From positions 1-47,819 of the forward strand of contig JAUIFD010000006.1 of the NCBI GenBank assembly GCA_030429485.1: a DNA stretch of 47,819 bases. The letters run 5' to 3'. Shown here one piece after another: positions 35,272-43,038 of the stretch; the stretch's first letter is position 1; every line of letters begins with the position of its first letter. The position numbers and the translations under genes were made by a program. This DNA comes from Phycisphaerae bacterium. Its GTDB lineage: Bacteria > Planctomycetota > Phycisphaerae > Phycisphaerales > UBA1924. Below the pieces are notes generated by a model. That model did no database searches, was not told the DNA's origin, and saw nothing but the letters and a program-made list of their open reading frames with translations.

Positions 35272-35948
35272 CACACGCCCTCCCCGCGCTGCGCGATCCG
35301 TTCGACCGTCGCCTTCAACTCATCCGAACCGGTCAGGTACACGAACACCAACGCGCCAAACAACACCGCGGTCAGCCCGATCAGCAGAATCCCGATCCCC
35401 ACGAGCGTGCCCGCCGGGCGCTCGGTCAGATCGGTCGTGTCGGTGTGTTCGTACGCCTCAGGGCAGACCCGAGACGTCGGGTCGGCGTCGATGACCCCGC
35501 GGAGCTTCGCCGCAGCCTCGACCATCCTCGCGCGGATCGTCTCGGGCCGCTGCCCACCCGTAAACCCGAGCCCCAGACAGGCGAAGAGCACGCCCAGACG
35601 CTCACGCCCCGCATCGCCGGCTTCACTCATCGCGGCGTCGAACGCATCAAAGAACGCCTGGTCCGAGCCCACGCCCTCGATGTCGATCGACATCGGCTGC
35701 CACGACATCGCGTACGGCAGACGGCTCTCACGGACCATGGAATCCGCGAACAGCACCAGCGCAGGTTCGATCGCCTGGTAGTCCGCCGCGAGCGAACCTT
35801 GCCCCATCGATTCCGAACGCATGCGGCTCATCAACTGCTTCAGTTCGTTGCGCACGACCTCTTCCGGCGGCATCGCGCCCTTGCGCGACGAGCGGTTCAG
35901 TCGGCACAGGTACTGCAAGAAAGGCTCGGTCAGTTCCGTCAGGCGCAT
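35271..35948 (-). CDS. tssL: TssL/DotU family inner-membrane protein
   Basis: This 225-residue protein has the DotU architecture: a cytoplasmic helical bundle followed by one C-terminal membrane helix (about 180-205, VGIGILLIGLTAVLFGALVF) and a short periplasmic tail. Family segments are MRLTELTEPFLQYLCRLNR at the N-terminus, ALVLFADSMVRESR, and ERLGVLFACLGLGFTGGQRP. There is no OmpA/peptidoglycan-binding extension. TssL binds TssM and, in complete systems, recruits the baseplate. Translational overlap with tssM supports a stoichiometric complex. Confidence 0.87.
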   Translation of the reverse strand: MRLTELTEPFLQYLCRLNRSSRKGAMPPEEVVRNELKQLMSRMRSESMGQGSLAADYQAIEPALVLFADSMVRESRLPYAMSWQPMSIDIEGVGSDQAFFDAFDAAMSEAGDAGRERLGVLFACLGLGFTGGQRPETIRARMVEAAAKLRGVIDADPTSRVCPEAYEHTDTTDLTERPAGTLVGIGILLIGLTAVLFGALVFVYLTGSDELKATVERIAQRGEGV

Positions 35949-35965
35949 CGATTCCCCCGAGAGTG

Positions 35966-36619
35966 CTACGCGTCGCGGAGCATGGATTCAGCGTACTCCG
36001 CCACCGATTCAAGCATCGAAGACTCCGTCGCGGATTCGTCGAACTCGCCCACCAACTCCCGATACCGACGCCACGACTTGGCGTCGCTGCCGCCCACGTT
36101 CGCCTCGATCAGGTCCGGGCTCAGCTCCTCGAGCCGCCGGTGCGCGAAGTGGCCCACCTGGCCCATCGCCCCCAGCAGAGCCGCGATCAGCACCCGAAGA
36201 CGCTCGACCTCGCGTTTCACGAGCTCGGCATCGTCGGTCTGCCCCGTCGCGTACTGCCCGATCAGACGTCCGATCGGCGCGACGCGGGTCACGTCCGAAC
36301 GCGGCGCCACCTTCGCCCACGTGTTCCACGCGAGCTGATCCAGGCTCGAGACAAACCGCGCCATCGCCGCCGCGAGCTCCGACAGGCGCGGGCCGTCCAG
36401 CTGCGCGTTCGAATCAAGCGACAGCACCTCGCGGAACAGGCCGGACTGATCCGGCGGCAAGATCCACGAGTCCGATGGTCCGGGAATGCGGCTGAACCCC
36501 GAATGGGCCAGACGCGACAGGATCTGCGAGCGTTCCGATGGCGACATCGAGCGCGAGAGCTCGGCCAACTGCTCGGCGAGCCGCAACGCCTGATCGGGGC
36601 GGCTCTCGGGTTCGGGCAT
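35966..36619 (-). CDS. TagH-like protein lacking an FHA domain
   Basis: This 217-residue soluble helical protein lies 17 bases upstream of tssL. Its last third (LEELSPDLIEANVGGSDA, then SWRRYRELVGEFDESATESS, ending SVAEYAESM) resembles the C-terminal region of type VI TagH/VasC proteins. There an L-P-x-x-I-E stretch and a W-x-x-Y-x-E-L helix are followed by a tail with A-x-A-Y-E. The N-terminal FHA domain that gives TagH its phosphothreonine binding is absent. The similarity is read by eye and is weak, so a novel partner of the TssL-TssM pair is the alternative. The ATG follows AAAGGGA, and a TATATT box lies 34 bases upstream. Confidence 0.55.
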   Translation of the reverse strand: MPEPESRPDQALRLAEQLAELSRSMSPSERSQILSRLAHSGFSRIPGPSDSWILPPDQSGLFREVLSLDSNAQLDGPRLSELAAAMARFVSSLDQLAWNTWAKVAPRSDVTRVAPIGRLIGQYATGQTDDAELVKREVERLRVLIAALLGAMGQVGHFAHRRLEELSPDLIEANVGGSDAKSWRRYRELVGEFDESATESSMLESVAEYAESMLRDA

Positions 36620-36652
36620 GATCGTCCCTTTCTGGGCCTGGACTGGCGGTGC

Positions 36653-36658
36653 AATATA
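36653..36658 (-). promoter_or_regulatory. Candidate -10 box of the TagH-like/tssL/tssM/tagF/tps transcription unit
   Basis: TATATT (five of six matches) lies 33 bases before the TagH-like ATG, which would give a leader of about 27 bases with a good ribosome-binding site. The -35 region is not convincing. It sits in the 335-base gap after the pseudokinase gene and could start a separate message. Confidence 0.45.
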
Positions 36659-36780
36659 CGAGATGCGTCCGGGAACGGGGGCCTTCCTCCGACACTCGGG
36701 GTTGCGCAGCTTTGGCCGATTCCGAGAACGTCGCCCAACGCCCCTCGCGCTTTGGTCGCTCCTGGACGCCGCCGATCCGT

Positions 36781-36801
36781 CTCCTCGCCGCCGCCGAGGA
36801 G
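36781..36801 (+). promoter_or_regulatory. Hairpin covering the ribosome-binding site of the small lipoprotein gene
   Basis: CTCCTCG pairs perfectly with CGAGGAG around a seven-base loop. The right arm is the Shine-Dalgarno sequence (GAGGAGGAG, 36796-36804) of the gene starting at 36811. Folding would hide the ribosome site, a possible translational switch. Without a T-run it is not a good terminator for the opposite strand. Confidence 0.5.
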
Positions 36802-36810
36802 GAGATACGG

Positions 36811-37077
36811 ATGAGCAACCGGGCCCGGATCACGACTCTCGCACTCGCCGCCTTCGCCCTCGGGCTGCCCGCGTGCACGGGCGCCTCGGCGACATCGGGT
36901 CGCACGCTCGCACCCGCCCGCCAGGATCGCCCGGTGCCCGCAGGGCCGTCCGCGTCAGTCAGCAGGCCCGTTCTCGCCTCGGGTGACTCGCTCGGTCGAG
37001 CTATGTTCGAGGCCCCCGTCACCTTCGCCTCCCGCTTCCGCGCCGAGCGCCGGTACGCCACCGTGCCCACCGAGTAG
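36811..37077 (+). CDS. Small lipoprotein, antisense to the 3' end of the pseudokinase gene
   Basis: The ATG has a very strong ribosome-binding site six bases upstream. The 88-residue product opens with a lipoprotein signal (MSNRARITTLALAAFALGLP, then ACTG; lipobox Leu-Pro-Ala-Cys with Cys22 as the lipidation site). The remaining about 66 residues are Pro/Ala/Arg-rich, probably flexible, and end ATVPTE. No family is recognised, and it is too short to be TssJ. The last 123 bases overlap the convergent pseudokinase gene. A frame open further upstream exists, but the ribosome site and signal peptide fix this start. Short length leaves doubt. Confidence 0.6.
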   Translation: MSNRARITTLALAAFALGLPACTGASATSGRTLAPARQDRPVPAGPSASVSRPVLASGDSLGRAMFEAPVTFASRFRAERRYATVPTE

Positions 37078-40000
37078 CGAGGTGAGTTCGTCCGGCGCGA
37101 ACCGATACTCGGCGCCGTCCAGCACCGGCGCGATCGATCTTGCGAACGGCAGGCGCACCTTGCCCACCGTGAACGCCAATCGGAAGCCAACGTCGGCGTA
37201 CGAGATCCACTCCTGGTTGAAGCCCTCGTCGATCACGTAGGGCTTGTCCGCCTCGTACGCCTCGCCGTTGGTCATCTGCGGGGGCGACATCGCCGACGCA
37301 CCGATCACCGCATACCCCACGCCCTCGTCAACCGTCACGAACTCCGCGACGTTGCCGATCATGTGCGTGAGTTCCGCACCCGGACCCTCATCCACCGGCG
37401 CAAACCAGAGTGTGCCGTCGTCATGACCATCGTGGATCGCGCTCCGCGCCTCTCCCGCCAAGCCGTCCGCGAGGAAGACGCCCGAGTCGGGGAACTGCCA
37501 GGTCGAGCGCCCGCCATTCGCCTGCCACTGCGCAGCCTTCCCCGCCACGTAGTCCCACTGCTCGCGCCAGGTCTGGTCGCGCAGGTTCCAGTTCTCGGCC
37601 TCCACGTTCTTCTCGTGCTGATCGAGCGCGAGCTTCCACTCCTCCGCGGTCGGAAGCCGGCACCCCATCGACTCCGCGAGGTGCGTCGCCGCCGCGGGTG
37701 AGACGTGATTCAGCGGGAACGCGCGTCCCGGATCGTCCGGGTCGAGCCCGGGCGCATAGAGCGTGTTGCCCTCGGCCTGCAGGTTGGGCTGCAACCACCC
37801 GCCCGAGTTCGCACGGACTCCTGCACGCCAGAGGATGTTCGCGTTCCAATCCCATACGCGCGGCCCGTCCCAGTTCTTCTGCGCCATCGCGACGAGGCTG
37901 AACGGTGTGCCGCCTTCCGAATCCGGTTGATCGAAGACGCTCAGCTCGCTGCGCCGTACGCCGTCCTGCACGAGCCCGAGCGAGACCTCCTCCGCCGAGA
38001 TGAAGAACGCGTTGTCGTCCCGGTACACCTGCACAAACTCGATGGCGGTGCCGTCGTCGCCCGGCGTGTGAAACACGACCCGCGTTTGCAGATTGTTGTC
38101 CTCGAACGTCCAACCTTCGATTTGCCCGGGGCCGACCTCCGCAAAGTCGAGAGCCTCGATGTTCTCCGCTTCAGAAAGGATCCTCGCGAGCGACTGCCGA
38201 ACGCTCGCCGGAGAACCCGCCTCGCCCGGATGCTCGCGTGCAAACGCGTCGGCCGCCGCGATCAGATCCCGCATCGCCTGAGCGATCTCGTCTTCGCTCG
38301 CGCCCGAGTCGCGCCCGCCGTAGCCCTCAAGCGTCCGCAGCGCGACGTTGTACCGCAGACGCGACGGCAACTGCCCACGATCGACGCCGAACGCCTCCTC
38401 GAGATCGAGCTCAATCAAGTCGGAGATGTCGTCGCCCGAGTCGGCCGCCGCCGCCACACGCGCCCACCGATTCGGCCGCGCAGCGCGCACCTCGCCCGCG
38501 AGCCGCGTCCCAACTTCCCCCAGTCCCTCCGACATCGTGAGCAGATGGTCGCCCGCTTCCTGTTCGAGCGCAAGCTGCTGCGTTGTGGTCGGCCACGGCA
38601 GTTCGCCAAGTCGTCGCCACGCAGCGATCGAGATCATCGCCTCCGGATCACCCTCGCCACGGGCCAGACGCGCGAGCGAGTCGAGATTCTCCGAAGTCCG
38701 CAGGTCCGCAGCCCGCTGCCGCCGCGCCATGATCGCCCCAAACGCCTCATCAGCCCGGGCCTGGTCATACACAGGATCCGCGGTCCACTTCGACACCAGC
38801 GCATCGGCGCTCGCGCCGCCCGAGCCCGCCTCCCAGGGTGTGTGCCCCCCATCCAGCAAGGCCTCCGCGCTCGCAAAGTCCGCGACCATCGCCGTGACGC
38901 TATCTCGCCACGCGCGGTAGGTCGCCATCCGCTCCTCGCCGCGCGCAATCACGTCTGGCCCATTCGTTGGCCCGGTCTCGTCCCACTCGGTCTCCGCGAT
39001 CGCGGCGCCCAGCAGCGACTCGCGGTGCGCACGCACCGCATCCGCGAGCGGCTCGGGCGACCACGCCGCCGGTTCCGCGTCCAGGCTCGCAAGCTCCATC
39101 GCCGGCACCGTCTGGTCGAGCTTCGCGATGTACTCGCGCGTCGCCAGTGCCGCGTCATGGAACGTGCGGAAGTCATCCGTCCGCTCAAACTCCGACCGCA
39201 TCGCCGCCAAGCGTTCGAGCCAAGACTCGTTGAGCACGCCCGCGGTCGCAGGAGGGACGCCCTCAACCTGCGCCGCGATGAACGTCCGTTCAAACGCGCC
39301 GAGCCGCTCGTCGAGCGACGCCTCGCCCTCGCGCACCTGCTCGAGCGCCAGCGCCGCGGTCTCGATGCTCCCCTCGATCCGATCTCGCTCACCCTGAATC
39401 CAGGGCAACGAGTTCACGTGATCCAGGTTCGCACGCTCACTCCGAATCCGCTCCTTGAGCCCGGAGAGTGCCTCGCCCAACGCCTCATCGAGCGCGGGGT
39501 GACGTTCATACCGAGTCAGCGTCGCCTCAAGCTCACCCACCGCGTCCCGCAGCGTCGAGTCGCGACGCGGATCGTCGATTCCCGGCAGCGCAACCCACCG
39601 CGGGTCCTTCGCGTCGTCAAGCCACGCCCGAAGCGACGCGAACGTCGGACGCGCCGCCGCCTCCGCGTACGCCGACGACTCCCGCGCGAACGCGGTCGCG
39701 TCGATCCGACTCCAACCGCTCCGAACAAACGCCGCGGCTTCTTCGCCCAGCTGCGCGAGTTGCTCCGCCCGCTCCTGCATCGCGGCGAGGCTCGAACCCG
39801 GTTCCGCGCTCTGGCGTGGGTCAAACTTCTCCACGTAGGCCTGCGACTCCGCGAGCTCGCGCGCCGCGACGGCCTGGAAGCGGGTGATCACCGGATCGCT
39901 GAACGCCGCGAGCGCTCCCGCAGCCTCATCAGTAATGCGATCCGACGCGGCCTCGATCGCCGCGGCCCGATCGAGCGCAATCAGCGCCTCGTTGAGCGTG

Positions 40001-41496
40001 CGGCCGATGGTCCCCGTGAAGCGCGTCTGCGATGTGATCAGCTCTTGCTGCGCGTTCTCCGGTGTATCCAGCGCCGCAGTGAGCGAGCGCAGGTACGTCG
40101 CCGCCCCGGTCCACCCCTGTGCGCTAAAGCTGTCGGCATACTCGTTGAGCCGCGCCTTCTTGTCCCACTCGTTGATGTCGCGCATCAACTCGAGCACCTG
40201 CTCGTAGCCCTTCTCGGTCTCGAGCACGCTCAGGCCTTGCACCGCAGAAGCCGCCGCTCCCCCGCTCGCCAAGCTCTCGACGCTCGTCAGGTCCTCGATG
40301 TTCCACGCCTGCGGCTCCTGGTCCGCGTCGCTGCCCGCGAGGATTCGCCAAGGGTTGAATAGCGCCCGCTCGCCGCGCTTGCCCGTGCCCGCGTCGAGCG
40401 CTCTGACCTCGTCCAGGATCTCCCTGAGCCTCTCGTCGTCGCTCGCCGCAAGGGCGTCGTCCCAGGGGTTTGCGCCGCCCACGCCATCGCCCGAACGGAC
40501 GTACCGCTCAAGCCCGCGCCCCCAGGTGTGGTACGCCGTGACGAGCTCCGTCCATTTCTCTTGGTCGAACTGGGCGCGCTGCGCACGCACCCACAACGCC
40601 ACCCTCGGGCCGATGGTCACCCCGCCCACCGCGAGCAGCAGCGCCGCCGCCGCCCCGACGCCCGCCGGCACCTTCCACCGATCGCGTGGTTTGGGCTTCG
40701 GGATCGCGCGGAGCTTCTCGTGCGCAAGCAGGAGTGAACGCTCCGACGCCGCCGCGTTCGGATCCAGAAGCCAGGCGACAAACTCCCGCCACGCCGTCCC
40801 CACCGGGCCGCCCTCGCGTCCGCCGTCAAACGCGTCCCACTCCGGGCCTTCCACCAGAGGCCACCCGCCCAGCACGCGGAACCGCTTGTGCAGGATCAGG
40901 CGGTGCAGCACGTGCCCCAGCGCACGCAGGTCGTCGAGTTCGGTCAGCCCCTTCGTCGCGACCACGTTCTGCGCCGCCGGGTCGGTCAGCAGCACCCGTG
41001 TCTGCAGCAGGTCACTGACCGAAGCGATCAGAATGTTGCCCGCTCGAAGGTTGCCGTGCGGCCGCCCGCGCTTGGTCTGGATCTCGCCCAGCCCGTGCAG
41101 CACCTCGCGCACGATCCGCTTGAGCGCCTCCGAGTTGGTGTCGTCCCACCGGAACCGCGCCCGCGCGAGCATGTGGGCGGAGGTGTCGCACGCGTCGATC
41201 GCGTAGAACGCGCCGCCGTCCTCCAGGCGCCCCTGCCCATGCACCGCGGCCCAACGGTCGGACCCCGCCTCCCCGAGGCGACGCTGGATCTCCGCCGAGT
41301 CCAGGAACTCGCCCACCCGGTCCCCGCCGCGACGGGCCCCCAGCACCTGCGTCGGGTCGGCGATCCACTTCACCGCGATCGGCGTCTCTTCGCCCCAGAC
41401 GCCACCGCCCTCGGCCTCCGCGACGCTGACGGTCGTGAGGCCCTTGTGGTACAGATCGCGGTGTGTCCGAAACTCGTCGCTGAACACACGGAGCAT
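36955..41496 (-). CDS. Membrane-spanning pseudokinase with C-terminal FGE (SUMF1-type) domain
   Basis: This 1,513-residue protein is first in the minus-strand run. Residues of about 1-265 resemble a Ser/Thr kinase fold: PIAVKW (Lys43) for the ATP lysine, HGNLRAGNIL (147-156) where active kinases have HRDLKPxN, and TDPAAQN (from 171) in place of DFG. Loss of the catalytic Asp predicts no phosphotransfer. A membrane helix (about 276-298) separates it from a long helical region of nearly 1,000 residues. The C-terminus carries a formylglycine-generating-enzyme-like domain: NHVSPAAATHLAESMGCRLP followed by TAEEWKLAL, HMIGNVAEFV, VIGASA and VGFRLAF. The FGE active-site Cys pair is not evident. Kinase and FGE-like genes accompany type VI loci, where they regulate assembly. 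ATG with GGGGAGG five bases upstream. Confidence 0.82.
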   Translation of the reverse strand: MLRVFSDEFRTHRDLYHKGLTTVSVAEAEGGGVWGEETPIAVKWIADPTQVLGARRGGDRVGEFLDSAEIQRRLGEAGSDRWAAVHGQGRLEDGGAFYAIDACDTSAHMLARARFRWDDTNSEALKRIVREVLHGLGEIQTKRGRPHGNLRAGNILIASVSDLLQTRVLLTDPAAQNVVATKGLTELDDLRALGHVLHRLILHKRFRVLGGWPLVEGPEWDAFDGGREGGPVGTAWREFVAWLLDPNAAASERSLLLAHEKLRAIPKPKPRDRWKVPAGVGAAAALLLAVGGVTIGPRVALWVRAQRAQFDQEKWTELVTAYHTWGRGLERYVRSGDGVGGANPWDDALAASDDERLREILDEVRALDAGTGKRGERALFNPWRILAGSDADQEPQAWNIEDLTSVESLASGGAAASAVQGLSVLETEKGYEQVLELMRDINEWDKKARLNEYADSFSAQGWTGAATYLRSLTAALDTPENAQQELITSQTRFTGTIGRTLNEALIALDRAAAIEAASDRITDEAAGALAAFSDPVITRFQAVAARELAESQAYVEKFDPRQSAEPGSSLAAMQERAEQLAQLGEEAAAFVRSGWSRIDATAFARESSAYAEAAARPTFASLRAWLDDAKDPRWVALPGIDDPRRDSTLRDAVGELEATLTRYERHPALDEALGEALSGLKERIRSERANLDHVNSLPWIQGERDRIEGSIETAALALEQVREGEASLDERLGAFERTFIAAQVEGVPPATAGVLNESWLERLAAMRSEFERTDDFRTFHDAALATREYIAKLDQTVPAMELASLDAEPAAWSPEPLADAVRAHRESLLGAAIAETEWDETGPTNGPDVIARGEERMATYRAWRDSVTAMVADFASAEALLDGGHTPWEAGSGGASADALVSKWTADPVYDQARADEAFGAIMARRQRAADLRTSENLDSLARLARGEGDPEAMISIAAWRRLGELPWPTTTQQLALEQEAGDHLLTMSEGLGEVGTRLAGEVRAARPNRWARVAAAADSGDDISDLIELDLEEAFGVDRGQLPSRLRYNVALRTLEGYGGRDSGASEDEIAQAMRDLIAAADAFAREHPGEAGSPASVRQSLARILSEAENIEALDFAEVGPGQIEGWTFEDNNLQTRVVFHTPGDDGTAIEFVQVYRDDNAFFISAEEVSLGLVQDGVRRSELSVFDQPDSEGGTPFSLVAMAQKNWDGPRVWDWNANILWRAGVRANSGGWLQPNLQAEGNTLYAPGLDPDDPGRAFPLNHVSPAAATHLAESMGCRLPTAEEWKLALDQHEKNVEAENWNLRDQTWREQWDYVAGKAAQWQANGGRSTWQFPDSGVFLADGLAGEARSAIHDGHDDGTLWFAPVDEGPGAELTHMIGNVAEFVTVDEGVGYAVIGASAMSPPQMTNGEAYEADKPYVIDEGFNQEWISYADVGFRLAFTVGKVRLPFARSIAPVLDGAEYRFAPDELTSLLGGHGGVPALGAEAGGEGDGGLEHSSTERVTRGENGPAD

Positions 41497-41513
41497 GAAG
41501 GCCTCCCCGAGGG

Positions 41514-41542
41514 AGTGTACCGGGGTGTGCCCCGGGTGCCAG
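41514..41542 (-). promoter_or_regulatory. Candidate promoter of the pseudokinase operon
   Basis: On the minus strand, CTGGCA (41537-41542), a 17-base spacer, and TACACT (41514-41519) lie just before the pseudokinase ribosome-binding site. The -35 matches the consensus at four of six positions and the -10 at four of six. Confidence 0.5.
41520..41535. promoter_or_regulatory. Inverted repeat in the pseudokinase promoter spacer, possible operator
   Basis: CCGGGG-TGTG-CCCCGG is a perfect 6-bp inverted repeat that fills most of the spacer between the proposed -35 and -10. A regulator bound there would block or distort the promoter. The divergent regulator gene is an obvious but unproven candidate. 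Confidence 0.4.
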
Positions 41543-41628
41543 CCTCACACCCCACCCAAGAGCTTCGATCTGGACATTCTCGGGCGAAGCGCCGCCTTCC
41601 GCTACGCTCCGGGCCGGAGCCGCGCCAG

Positions 41629-43038
41629 GTGAGCGACGCACCCAGACCGCTGGTCATGGTGATCGACGACGACCCGTTCTTCCGGGCGGTGGCTGTCGCG
41701 CTGCTCCAATCGCGTGGATACCGCACCGCCGAGCAGGAGGAGATCGATCCGGACCTGCTCGCCGGGCTTGCTCCAGTCCCCGACGTCCTCCTCCTCGACC
41801 GCCACCTCAGGGCCGTCGATGCGCACGACCGCCTGCCAGCCCTGCGCGACGCCCTACCCCGGACCCCCATCATCCTCATCACCGCCGACACCTCGCTCGA
41901 CGCGAGCGAGCAGGCGACCTCCCTCGGCGCCTTCGACTTCCATCCCAAGCCCATCGACGAAGCCCGCCTGCTCGCCTCCATCCACCACGCCCTCGAACAC
42001 GCCCGCCTCGCCCGACGCATCGAGTCGCTCCAGGCGGTGGAGCCAACGGAGTTCGAGGGGATCGTCGGCGCTTCCCGGGCGATGCGCACCGTCTTCAGCA
42101 TCATCGACAACGTTGCGCCCACCGAAGCGCCCGTCATGATCCTCGGCGCGAGCGGCACCGGGAAGGAACTCGTCGCCCGGGCGATCCACCGCCGATCGGC
42201 GCGTTCCCAAGGCCCGTTCGTCGCGATCAACGTCTCGGCGATCCCCGACGACCTCACCGAGTCCACGCTGTTCGGGCACGAACGCGGCGCATTCACCGGC
42301 GCGGATCGCACACGCCACGGCGCGGTCGAGCAGGCCGCCGGCGGCACGCTTTTTCTCGACGAGATCGGCGAGATGCCCCTCGACATGCAGCCCAAGCTCC
42401 TGCGCTTCCTCCAGGAACGCACCTACCGGCGTGTCGGCGGGCAGTCCGAGCTCAACGCCGACGTGCGACTCATCAGCGCCACCAACCGCGATCCGCTCGC
42501 CGCCGTCCGCGACGGACGACTCCGCTCAGACCTCTATTACCGCCTCAACGTCGTCCCCGTCACGCTCGCGCCGCTCGCGCAGCGCGAGGGTGACGTCCCC
42601 ATCCTCGCCCGCCGGTTCCTCCGAGACGCGGCCGAGCGCCACGGGAGGGCCTTCAAGAACCTCCACCCGGAGGCGATGGCCGCGCTCGAATCCGCGTCAT
42701 GGCCCGGAAACGTGCGTCAGCTTCAGCACGTCATCGAGCGCGCCGTCGTGCTCCACGACGCCGACACCCTCACGCGCGAGATGCTCGATCCAGCCTCGGG
42801 CTCACCGTTGCGCGACGCGCCGCCCTCCGCGCCTAACGGCTCGCACGCGATCTCCGGGGTTTCCGTCGTGGCCGATGGCGGCGCGATTATCCCCATCGCC
42901 GAGCTCGAGCGACGGGCGATCATGCACGCGATCGAGACCCTCGGCTCACCCGCCCGTGCCGCCGTCGCCCTCGGCATCTCCGAAGCGACCATCTACCGCA
43001 AGCTCCGCCGATACCGCAAAGACGGCCGCGCACCATGA
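41629..43038 (+). CDS. Sigma-54-dependent response regulator (NtrC family)
   Basis: This 469-residue protein starts at GTG (GGAG nine bases upstream). A receiver domain spans about residues 8-125 (VMVIDDDPFF, phosphoacceptor Asp57 in VLLLDRHL, and KP at 107-108). The AAA+ domain spans about 140-375, with Walker A GASGTGKE (173-180), the sigma-54 contact loop GAFTGA (220-225), Walker B GGTLFLDEIGEM, and SWPGNVRQLQHVIERAVVL. A Fis-type helix-turn-helix lies at the end (AVALGISEATIYRKLRRYRK). It activates sigma-54 promoters when phosphorylated. No histidine kinase is adjacent. It is divergent from the pseudokinase operon, which has no clear sigma-54 site. The stop overlaps queG. Confidence 0.95.
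   Translation: MSDAPRPLVMVIDDDPFFRAVAVALLQSRGYRTAEQEEIDPDLLAGLAPVPDVLLLDRHLRAVDAHDRLPALRDALPRTPIILITADTSLDASEQATSLGAFDFHPKPIDEARLLASIHHALEHARLARRIESLQAVEPTEFEGIVGASRAMRTVFSIIDNVAPTEAPVMILGASGTGKELVARAIHRRSARSQGPFVAINVSAIPDDLTESTLFGHERGAFTGADRTRHGAVEQAAGGTLFLDEIGEMPLDMQPKLLRFLQERTYRRVGGQSELNADVRLISATNRDPLAAVRDGRLRSDLYYRLNVVPVTLAPLAQREGDVPILARRFLRDAAERHGRAFKNLHPEAMAALESASWPGNVRQLQHVIERAVVLHDADTLTREMLDPASGSPLRDAPPSAPNGSHAISGVSVVADGGAIIPIAELERRAIMHAIETLGSPARAAVALGISEATIYRKLRRYRKDGRAP

Noticed and set aside
36811-37077. The small lipoprotein as TssJ
   Set aside because: TssJ is roughly twice as long with a beta-sandwich; this product is short, Pro/Ala/Arg-rich and on the opposite strand.
37705-40362. 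An 885-codon open frame antisense to the pseudokinase-FGE gene
   Set aside because: Arg-rich shadow frame; the opposite strand carries clear kinase-like and FGE-like motifs.
41521-41545. TGGCAC followed by GGGGCAC on the minus strand as a sigma-54 -24/-12 promoter
   Set aside because: The GC dinucleotide falls two bases too close to the GG element, and the -12 lacks the TT; the same bases fit a -35/-10 pair better.
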